In this document: positions 1 through 4,962 of the stretch, in pieces
Layout of the letters: the number at the start of each line of letters is the position of its first letter
Position numbering within the stretch: the first letter of the stretch is position 1
Assembly (NCBI GenBank): GCA_012512795.1
Contig: JAAZDL010000126.1
Location: 1 to 6,939 of the forward strand
DNA length: 6,939 bases
Direction of reading: 5' to 3'
Origin: Mycoplasmatota bacterium
Lineage (GTDB): Bacteria > Bacillota_I > Bacilli_A > RF39 > UBA660
Translations under genes and position numbers: made by a program
Notes under the pieces: model-generated
What the model saw: only the letters and a program-made list of their open reading frames with translations
Databases searched by the model: none
Told to the model about the DNA's origin: nothing

Positions 1-2
1 CT

Positions 3-398
3 TATGGAGGATACATTTATAATAATAAAATGGATTACAGTATTTCTTTCAATCTTTTTGATGTAAGTGTTTTAGAAAAAATATTGCTATCAAAAAAAGT
101 TGCAGGAGAACATGAAAAAAAGTTGCAGCTTATTATTGAAAAAATTAAAGCTATTGTAATTTACTCCAATTTTGATTCAAAAGAGAATGACAATACTAAT
201 AATATAGATGCTAATTATTTGCACTTATCTAAAAGTATTAAACATAATAAACCTATCACTATAGTACATAAAGGAAAAAATATATCCTTTCAGCCACAAT
301 ATTTTAATTATTACAAAGATAGAGTTTTTATTACAGGTTACTTGGCAAGTGAAGAAGTAATAAAAACTTACAATTTAAATGAAATAATTGTTAAATAG
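3..398 (+). CDS. WYL-domain protein, C-terminal part (5' end outside the window)
   Basis: The frame is open from position 3, so the gene most likely begins upstream of the window. The first internal Met (position 30) has its nearest GGAGG 19 nt away, too far for initiation, although a 122-aa stand-alone protein starting there is not excluded. After Met30 comes a helical stretch with Leu/Ile/Lys spacing like the region before WYL domains. Then comes a pattern typical of the WYL fold: a run ending KPITIVHKGK, a Gln-Pro strand (SFQPQYF), a YYKDRVFITGYL strand and a closing YNLNEIIV. WYL proteins are usually transcription regulators with an N-terminal helix-turn-helix that sense nucleotides or nucleic acids, and many control phage-defence loci. 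The DNA-binding part is not visible here. The gene ends 51 nt before the six-gene operon and no clear promoter lies between, so it may be co-transcribed with it or regulate it. The family call is by pattern only. Confidence 0.6.
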   Translation, partial: YGGYIYNNKMDYSISFNLFDVSVLEKILLSKKVAGEHEKKLQLIIEKIKAIVIYSNFDSKENDNTNNIDANYLHLSKSIKHNKPITIVHKGKNISFQPQYFNYYKDRVFITGYLASEEVIKTYNLNEIIVK

Positions 399-449
399 TA
401 CCAAATGCTTCACCTTTTTGTGATAAACTTCATATAAGAGGTAAATAAA

Positions 450-1352
450 ATGGATATATTTATAAAGGCAAAAAAACCGGAACTTGACATTGAATATTAC
501 GGTCAACAGTCTAGATTCTTCGAGTTTTTTGATGCTGTAATAAGTGATTTAATGAAAGAAGGCGGAATATACGCGGAAACAAACTCAGGTAGTAATGGTA
601 ATGCTTATATGTTCGCTAAAAAAGGATATAAAGTAATTACTAATGATATTAGTGAATACAGTTACTCTGTTGCAAAAGCAATTTTAAGTGATGATAAGCC
701 ACTTAATATAGCTCCCAAATATGCTTGGCTTAAAGAATATGGGGATACATATATCAAAAGAGCAGCTGTTTTTGCTTCATTGGTGGATGAATATGGTTAC
801 AATAGTTCTGTACCCGAAACAATAAATGAGGATATCAAAGAAAAAATAAGTCAACGTATTAAATATTTTAGCAACATGAACAAAAATGGCGTTAGATCAT
901 ATAAAAACTATAATATGGATTTGTTTCAATATTTAGACCATTTATATGAAAACAAAATAAAAGTAGATGTTCTATTTATGGACTTTGCCTGGCCCTGGAG
1001 AGATGGAAAAAAAACAGAGGAATACGAAACTACAACAAATGAATATTTAAACGTTTTTGAAGAATCAAATAATAATATAACTGAAATTTGGGACAAGGAC
1101 ACTGTAATAGACAATGTTTTAATAACTTTAGAAAAGGCTAAAAAAGTTTCAAAATACGTTTTATTATCAAATCAAAGTTCTAATTATCCAACACCAGAAA
1201 TACTTGAAATAAACTTACTTGTAAACAATTTTAATTATATAAAAAGACACACTATGCTTGTTAAATCAGAATACGAAGATAATTTAGGGAAAAACGAATA
1301 TTTTAGAGAGTATTTATATGTAATCAAAGGTGATTTATTAAATGAAAACTGA
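450..1352 (+). CDS. D12-class DNA adenine methyltransferase-like protein with an altered catalytic motif
   Basis: The 300-aa length is normal for D12-class (Dam-like) adenine-N6 methyltransferases. Around residues 17-80 it has the D12 layout: a YYGQQSRF segment in place of the usual Y-x-G-x-K start, a SAM-binding loop ETNSGSNG (residues 43-50, compare F-x-G-x-G/S), and TNDISEYSYSVAKAIL (64-79), where D12 enzymes have ND-I near the SAM ribose site. The expected DPPY motif falls at residues 178-181 after a VDVLFM strand, but reads DFAW and is followed by PW; both prolines are missing. Enough of the SAM fold remains to expect SAM binding. Activity on DNA adenine is doubtful, and the target may be another amine, a nucleotide, or nothing. 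Start: AAGAGGT at 436-442, 7 nt before the ATG. The end overlaps the next gene by 11 nt, implying translational coupling. It is the first gene of the operon. An unrelated class I methyltransferase is the alternative. Confidence 0.65.
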   Translation: MDIFIKAKKPELDIEYYGQQSRFFEFFDAVISDLMKEGGIYAETNSGSNGNAYMFAKKGYKVITNDISEYSYSVAKAILSDDKPLNIAPKYAWLKEYGDTYIKRAAVFASLVDEYGYNSSVPETINEDIKEKISQRIKYFSNMNKNGVRSYKNYNMDLFQYLDHLYENKIKVDVLFMDFAWPWRDGKKTEEYETTTNEYLNVFEESNNNITEIWDKDTVIDNVLITLEKAKKVSKYVLLSNQSSNYPTPEILEINLLVNNFNYIKRHTMLVKSEYEDNLGKNEYFREYLYVIKGDLLNEN

Positions 1353-1818
1353 TTATCCAATACATAAAATAAGTTGGAGTGATTTAGAAAGAATAACTAC
1401 AATTATAACTAACGATATTAACAAAAGTGATATTAAAATAGATTCAATTGTTGCAATATTAAAGGGTGGAATGCCAATTTCAATGTTACTAGGAAGTAAG
1501 CTTGGAATAGATGCCATATCCGCTTTACACTTAAGGAGAAGTACAAATAATCTTCGAAATACTACTTTTGAGGAGACCTCATATTTAGGAATAACCAATC
1601 ACTCAATAATTGAGGATAAAAATGTTTTATTAGTGGATGATATATATGATAGCGGCAAGACAATGAAAACTGCAATTGAATATGTAAAAAAATATAAGCC
1701 AAGAAATATATATGTCGCTATTGCTTATTCATTTAATAAAAAAAAGCATAATTTAAAAGAATTTATTGGTTCTCAAGAGATTGAATATAAATGGATTGTA
1801 TTTCCCTGGGAACGATAA
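1342..1818 (+). CDS. Purine-type (hypoxanthine/xanthine-guanine-like) phosphoribosyltransferase
   Basis: This 158-aa type I phosphoribosyltransferase should transfer ribose-5-phosphate from PRPP to a base, giving a nucleoside 5'-monophosphate in the cytoplasm. The PRPP-binding signature VLLVDDIYDSGKTM is complete at residues 95-108. The pyrophosphate loop is seen in VAILKGGMPIS (37-47). The C-terminal WIVFPWER (151-158) is the ending seen in small archaeal/bacterial xanthine-guanine or hypoxanthine-type enzymes. Length fits that group. The natural base cannot be read from the sequence: guanine, xanthine and hypoxanthine are the family defaults. The neighbouring queuosine-precursor-type transporter makes a 7-deazapurine plausible, and related enzymes load preQ0 in deazapurine antibiotic pathways such as toyocamycin. 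It starts inside the end of the methyltransferase-like gene, using AAAGGTGA at 1326-1333, so the two are probably translated together. Confidence 0.88.
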   Translation: MKTDYPIHKISWSDLERITTIITNDINKSDIKIDSIVAILKGGMPISMLLGSKLGIDAISALHLRRSTNNLRNTTFEETSYLGITNHSIIEDKNVLLVDDIYDSGKTMKTAIEYVKKYKPRNIYVAIAYSFNKKKHNLKEFIGSQEIEYKWIVFPWER

Positions 1819-1836
1819 ATATAAATTTAAGAAGAT

Positions 1837-1844
1837 AGGAGGTG
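1837..1844 (+). promoter_or_regulatory. Shine-Dalgarno site that fixes a GTG start
   Basis: AGGAGGTG is close to a perfect match to the 16S anti-Shine-Dalgarno. It lies 8 nt before GTG at 1851. An in-frame GTG at 1842 overlaps the site itself and so cannot be its start codon, and an ATG at 1849 is out of frame. The HAM1-like protein therefore starts at 1851 as MKITYVTGN, which also matches the usual N-terminus of its family. Confidence 0.85.
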
Positions 1845-1850
1845 AATAAT

Positions 1851-2405
1851 GTGAAGATAACTTACGTAACCGGAAACAAATTTAAAGTATATACAGCCGA
1901 AAAATATTTAAACCCACTAGGTTTTACTATTGATAGTATCAAGCTTGATATACCAGAAATTCAAGCAGACTCAATTGAAGACATATCAGTATATTCTGCT
2001 AATATAGCTAGCAAAGAATTAAATAAAGCCGTATTAGTTAATGACTCTGGTTTAATTATCCCAGCTCTTGGTGATTTTCCTGGTCCATATTCAAAATATG
2101 TTGAAAAAACTATTAAAGAAGACGGAATATTACAATTAATGCAAAATCAAAAAAATAGAGATGCTTATTTTTTGGAAGTGTTAGTTTATAAAGAATTGGA
2201 TAAGGAACCTAAAGTGTTTAAATCACTGACTAAAGGGAGTATTTCTAAAAACAAAAAAGGTACTGACGGATGGAGTTATGACTTTATATTTATACCGGAA
2301 GGAAGCGACAAAACACTAGCTGAATATACAGAAGATGAAAGGTATAAGTTCTTTGATGATGAAGCATATATAAAGTTAGCGGATTATATCAAAAAAAATC
2401 AATAG
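1851..2405 (+). CDS. HAM1/RdgB/ITPase-like nucleotide pyrophosphatase, base-reading motif lost
   Basis: Starting at GTG 1851 this is a 184-aa protein. Family enzymes hydrolyse non-canonical purine NTPs (ITP, XTP, dITP) to NMP and pyrophosphate. Matches in order are TYVTGNK (4-10, phosphate loop), DIPEIQAD (33-40), NDSGL (64-68, equivalent to DDSGL/EDTCL with the catalytic second Asp kept), FPGPYSKYV (76-84, close to the eukaryotic ITPA version) and GWSYDFIFIPEG (140-151, family GFGYDPIFxPxG). The nearly universal S-H-R triplet near the C-terminus, which recognises the purine 6-keto group, is absent: the aligned region reads RYKFFDDEAY (164-173). The residue that stacks on the base is Trp instead of the usual Phe. 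The fold and chemistry are therefore likely retained while the base specificity has changed. It sits 32 nt after the phosphoribosyltransferase stop and 8 nt before the radical SAM gene. In context it may remove a canonical competitor or recycle a modified NTP. Confidence 0.85.
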   Translation: MKITYVTGNKFKVYTAEKYLNPLGFTIDSIKLDIPEIQADSIEDISVYSANIASKELNKAVLVNDSGLIIPALGDFPGPYSKYVEKTIKEDGILQLMQNQKNRDAYFLEVLVYKELDKEPKVFKSLTKGSISKNKKGTDGWSYDFIFIPEGSDKTLAEYTEDERYKFFDDEAYIKLADYIKKNQ

Positions 2406-2413
2406 GGGGATCT

Positions 2414-3253
2414 ATGAAATATAATGGTTTAAGATTTATAGTCGGAAGTGGTTGTAATTTAAATTGTTTTTATTGTCATCATGAAGGATACACCGGAAAA
2501 GAACAATTATCATATGATCAAGCCAAACTTAATCAAATCAAAGATTTTTGTGTCAATAATAATATTTATGATATAGCTATAACAGGTGGTGAACCGTTTG
2601 TATATCATGAAAATTTATTTATGCTGTTAAACACATTTAACGAAAATGATTTTAAAATAACACTAAATACAAATGCCGTTTTAATAGATAAATATATTCA
2701 TGAACTTAAAACATACGATGAAATAGAATTTCATATTAATTTTTCTTCTCTTAATAGTGAAATCCACAAGACAATAGTTGGGCAAGAAAGTTTAAATAAA
2801 ATAAAAAACAATTTATCTTTACTTAAAGATACAAATCATAAGATATGTTTAAATATTGCAGCAATAAAAGGTATGAATGAGCACGAGTTAGTAGATATCT
2901 TTAATTACGCAATAGAAAATTCGTTTGTGCCAAGGTTTTTAGTTCTTATGACTGATGATAAATCTAAAATGTTAAACGAACAGGAAATTCTTTCTAAATT
3001 TCCTGGCGCTAAAATACTTAAAAAGCATAGTTATGGCCTGATGGACATAGAATATAATAATATTTTTTTTCAAGTAGTTAAATGTTTATGTATTGATCTT
3101 GAATGCGATATTTGTAAAGATAATACATATATGCATATAACACCTGAAATGAATATTAAATACTGTATGTTGAACGATGACTCTATTGGAATAGATTTTA
3201 ATAAAATTGAAAATTCGTTTGAAGAAGCAAAAAAAAGGTTAAAGCTAATATGA
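2414..3253 (+). CDS. MoaA-like radical SAM enzyme with extra C-terminal cysteines
   Basis: This 279-aa enzyme has the radical SAM signature CNLNCFYC (Cys14, Cys18, Cys21), which binds the 4Fe-4S cluster that cleaves SAM, and the SAM-binding ITGGEPF (56-62). The rest follows the MoaA pattern: TLNTNAVLI (83-91), EFHINFSSLNSEIHKTI (105-121), KICLNIAAIKGMNEHEL (143-159) and RFLVLM (174-179). MoaA itself rearranges GTP. C-terminal Cys224, 226, 231, 234 and 251 could hold a second Fe-S cluster, as the C-terminal cysteines of MoaA do, but their spacing differs from MoaA. At 279 residues it is shorter than typical MoaA, and no other molybdopterin gene is nearby, so cofactor synthesis is unlikely. It is probably a dedicated enzyme acting on the nucleotide or base handled by the operon. 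GGGGGA at 2405-2410 is its ribosome binding site, unusually close to the ATG. Its stop overlaps the kinase start by 4 nt. Product and substrate are unknown. Confidence 0.87.
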   Translation: MKYNGLRFIVGSGCNLNCFYCHHEGYTGKEQLSYDQAKLNQIKDFCVNNNIYDIAITGGEPFVYHENLFMLLNTFNENDFKITLNTNAVLIDKYIHELKTYDEIEFHINFSSLNSEIHKTIVGQESLNKIKNNLSLLKDTNHKICLNIAAIKGMNEHELVDIFNYAIENSFVPRFLVLMTDDKSKMLNEQEILSKFPGAKILKKHSYGLMDIEYNNIFFQVVKCLCIDLECDICKDNTYMHITPEMNIKYCMLNDDSIGIDFNKIENSFEEAKKRLKLI

Positions 3254-3885
3254 ATGTAATTTTTGAGGGAATGAATGGTTCTGGTAAGACAAGTATAATA
3301 AGAACACTTTGTGATCAATTTGAAAAAGAGAATATTAATTACAACAGAATTTCAGATTTATCATCTCAAGCCCCTAATGGAAAAAAATTAGGCCAATTAT
3401 TTTTAGAACACGGTCCGCTACTAACTAATTACGACCAAAAAACTTCTCTGCTAGTAACAAAATATTTGATCGAAGATCATATTTATATTCAAGAAAATTT
3501 AATTAAGAGCGATTCAATAAATATATTTGATAGAGATATTATATCTCTAATATCGTATCAACATGAATTATATAAATATGAAAAGATACGGGCTAAAGAA
3601 ATAGAAAATTTAATAATGTTTTATAAGAATTTTAAAAATAAACATTATGATTTATTAGTTTATATTGACACTGCATTAAATGAATGCATAAAAAGAGCGC
3701 AAGAAAGAGATGGTATGCAGTTTTCTGAAACGGATAAGCTTTTAATGTCATACATAAAAGAATATATGGAACAAATAGTTAAAGAATACCATGACAAAGG
3801 AACTAACACGATACATATAAATGGAGAAAATTCATTGGATGAATCAGCTTCATTAGTTTATGAAAAAGTTAGGAGTTTAAAATGA
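3250..3885 (+). CDS. Thymidylate-kinase-like nucleoside monophosphate kinase
   Basis: This 211-aa P-loop kinase has the length and layout of dTMP kinases. It begins with MNVIFEGMNGSGKTSI, where the Walker A loop is GMNGSGKT (residues 7-14). DRDIISLISYQ (94-104) corresponds to the D-R-Y/H segment that positions the nucleotide. DLLVYIDTALNECIKRAQERDG (134-155) matches the strand, helix and Arg-rich LID of the family. It should phosphorylate a (deoxy)nucleoside monophosphate to the diphosphate. The substrate is not fixed by the sequence, and the altered DRD makes plain dTMP uncertain. It shares ATGA with the radical SAM gene upstream and again with the transporter downstream, so the three are translated as a unit. 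A radical SAM enzyme paired with a TMP-kinase-type kinase recalls viperin and CMPK2, but this radical SAM enzyme is MoaA-like, not viperin-like. Deoxynucleoside kinase is the other option. Confidence 0.82.
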   Translation: MNVIFEGMNGSGKTSIIRTLCDQFEKENINYNRISDLSSQAPNGKKLGQLFLEHGPLLTNYDQKTSLLVTKYLIEDHIYIQENLIKSDSINIFDRDIISLISYQHELYKYEKIRAKEIENLIMFYKNFKNKHYDLLVYIDTALNECIKRAQERDGMQFSETDKLLMSYIKEYMEQIVKEYHDKGTNTIHINGENSLDESASLVYEKVRSLK

Positions 3886-4547
3886 ATGAATTATATTGGG
3901 TAATAACGATATTAATAAGTTTTTTAGGAATAATATTATTTTACAAGCTATGGGGGAAAACAGGTTTGTTTGTGTGGTTATCAATAGCAACTATTACTGC
4001 CAACATTCAAACGATTAAAATAGTTGAGATATTTAATATAGAAACAGCATTAGGTACAGTATTATATGGGACTACATTTTTAGCAACAGATCTTTTGAAT
4101 GAGATTTATGGTAACAAGATTGCAAAAAAAGGTATTATGTTTGCATTTGTGAGTATGGTGACAGTGACCATATTAATGAGTATGTCATTAATATATACGC
4201 CAAGTGTCAATGATATAGGTCATAATTCATTAAATGAAGTTTTCACTTTTAATGTGAAAGTGACTTTGGCAAGTATCTTAGCTTTTTTAATTAGTCAAAT
4301 GATAGATAGTTCATTGTATTGTAAATTAAAAGAAAAAAAATACCCTATATGGATTAGAAACAACTTATCTACATTAATCAGCCAATTAGTAGATACAGCA
4401 ATCTTTATTTTTATAGTTTATTTTAAAACAGTATCAACCTCAGTAATGATTGAAATAGCATTTTTTATGTATGTTTTTAAATTTTTAATAGCTTTAATTG
4501 ATACCCCATTTATGTATTTAGCTTTAAGACTTAAATCTAATAAGTAA
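3882..4547 (+). CDS. Queuosine-precursor transporter family (YhhQ/VUT) membrane protein
   Basis: This 221-aa protein is very hydrophobic, with about six or seven membrane segments near residues 5-22, 27-47, 56-72, 84-106, 127-145, 163-182 and 187-217. Family hallmarks are present: DLLNEIYG (70-77, the D-x3-E-x-YG signature), ISQMID (137-142), RNNLSTLISQLVDT (159-172) and the conserved Asp in ALIDTPF (204-210). Known members import 7-deazaguanine bases such as preQ0, preQ1 or queuine for tRNA queuosine. No tRNA-guanine transglycosylase or other queuosine gene is in the window, so the substrate here may be the free base consumed by the operon's phosphoribosyltransferase. The start overlaps the kinase stop as ATGA, with AGGAG at 3871-3875 six nt upstream. 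It is the last gene of the operon, and a terminator begins 19 nt after its stop. Confidence 0.88.
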   Translation: MNELYWVITILISFLGIILFYKLWGKTGLFVWLSIATITANIQTIKIVEIFNIETALGTVLYGTTFLATDLLNEIYGNKIAKKGIMFAFVSMVTVTILMSMSLIYTPSVNDIGHNSLNEVFTFNVKVTLASILAFLISQMIDSSLYCKLKEKKYPIWIRNNLSTLISQLVDTAIFIFIVYFKTVSTSVMIEIAFFMYVFKFLIALIDTPFMYLALRLKSNK

Positions 4548-4566
4548 TTCACTGGTTTAGAATAGC

Positions 4567-4595
4567 AGACTTATTTAGTTTAAACAAGTCTTTTT
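4567..4595 (+). terminator. Rho-independent terminator of the six-gene operon
   Basis: AGACTT (4567-4572) pairs with AAGTCT (4586-4591). After one A/C mismatch, TTTA (4574-4577) pairs with TAAA (4581-4584) around a GTT loop. A T run (4591-4595) follows at once. The position 19 nt after the transporter stop fits the end of the operon. Confidence 0.85.
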
Positions 4596-4613
4596 ATAAT
4601 TGCAATCATTACA

Positions 4614-4622
4614 TGTTATAAT
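4614..4622 (+). promoter_or_regulatory. Extended -10 promoter
   Basis: TGTTATAAT is a perfect TATAAT with the TG of an extended -10. No good -35 lies at the right distance (the best is TTATAA at 4594-4599, overlapping the terminator tail), which extended -10 promoters tolerate. Transcription would begin near 4629, a few bases before a strong Shine-Dalgarno and a short ORF. Confidence 0.6.
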
Positions 4623-4646
4623 ATAATTGCTTAAAGAGGTGAAACG

Positions 4647-4779
4647 ATGGAAAATAATGTTCAAAAAATAAATTGCCATATACGGATAATGGGCAAACCG
4701 AAAGCAAAGCCTGTGTTCACCTGTGTTTTGTGAAACTGAGTTTTTACATGAGTTGCTTAAATTGATACTTTTTACTTAA
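4647..4779 (+). pseudogene. Very short ORF, apparently frameshifted by a 10-nt duplication
   Basis: AAAGAGGTGA (4633-4642) lies 4 nt before an ATG at 4647, behind its own extended -10 promoter, so initiation signals are excellent. As it stands, the frame gives only 28 residues and stops with TGA at 4731-4733. Removing one copy of the 10-nt repeat at 4710-4729 joins the frame to a following stretch that reads VFCETEFLHELLKL and ends with TAA at 4777-4779, giving 40 residues. The first half is Lys/Ile rich with a GKPKAKP motif. Local G+C around 4681-4730 is about 46 % by count, well above its surroundings. I do not recognise the product. It could be a small protein, a leader peptide, the stub of a decayed or transferred gene, or a chance ORF. 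The frameshift is inferred from the duplication. Confidence 0.35.
4710..4729 (+). repeat. 10-nt tandem duplication
   Basis: CCTGTGTTCA is followed directly by CCTGTGTTTT: the first eight bases are identical and the last two differ. The unit length is not a multiple of three, and dropping one copy extends the short ORF it lies in. Confidence 0.6.
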
Positions 4780-4919
4780 TATCCAATATAATTAGCTATA
4801 TAATAGATATATTTATTATATCTTATTTTAATTCTTAAAATAAGAAGTAAAACAATGATCTGATACTAATACTTAAAATTAAAAACTAGTAATGAATAAA
4901 TAAATTAAAATAAATATTA
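4780..4919. other. AT-rich gap without a recognisable gene
   Basis: Very AT-rich sequence with stops in every frame I read. It contains one clear inverted repeat (4821-4845) and otherwise nothing I can support: no tRNA, riboswitch core or insertion-sequence end. It may simply be spacer between two transcription units. Confidence 0.5.
4821..4845. repeat. Perfect 11-bp AT-rich inverted repeat
   Basis: TCTTATTTTAA (4821-4831) and TTAAAATAAGA (4835-4845) are exact complements around a TTC loop. A second, outer pair of arms may exist (TTTTACTT at 4770-4777 with AAGTAAAA at 4845-4852), but it overlaps the first by one base and could be chance in such AT-rich DNA. No T run follows on either strand, so it is not a normal terminator. 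An operator or mRNA hairpin upstream of the NADAR gene is possible. Confidence 0.5.
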
Positions 4920-4928
4920 TGCTATACT
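4920..4928 (+). promoter_or_regulatory. Probable promoter (extended -10) of the NADAR-rbgA unit
   Basis: TGCTATACT is an extended -10 element 34 nt before the NADAR start codon. The bases at the -35 distance (near 4900) do not resemble TTGACA, so this call rests on the -10 alone. Confidence 0.45.
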
Positions 4929-4962
4929 ATTATTAGTTACTTTATGAAAAGGAAGGAATAGA

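Noticed and set aside
399..449. preQ1 riboswitch before the operon, suggested by the transporter family
   Set aside because: The 51-nt gap shows no CTA-rich loop or A-rich tail of a preQ1 aptamer. One further upstream of the window cannot be excluded.
926..1114. Minus-strand open frame inside the methyltransferase-like gene
   Set aside because: Fully inside a well-supported + strand gene, no Shine-Dalgarno, and a Ser/Phe-rich composition typical of antisense of AT-rich coding DNA.
1353..1598. Minus-strand open frame inside the phosphoribosyltransferase gene
   Set aside because: Antisense to a gene with intact catalytic motifs and lacks start signals. Its hydrophobic look comes from the complement of Lys/Asn-rich codons.
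2414..3253. Radical SAM gene as true moaA or as a prokaryotic viperin
   Set aside because: It is shorter than MoaA, has different C-terminal cysteine spacing and no molybdopterin neighbours. Viperin-specific features around the cysteine motif are not seen.
3070..3318. Minus-strand open frame across the radical SAM/kinase junction
   Set aside because: It overlaps two genes with clear motifs on the other strand and has no ribosome binding site.
1350..3885. TGA read as tryptophan (Mycoplasma code)
   Set aside because: Tryptophans are TGG throughout, and genes end at TGA exactly where the next gene starts. Reading through would add only short tails.
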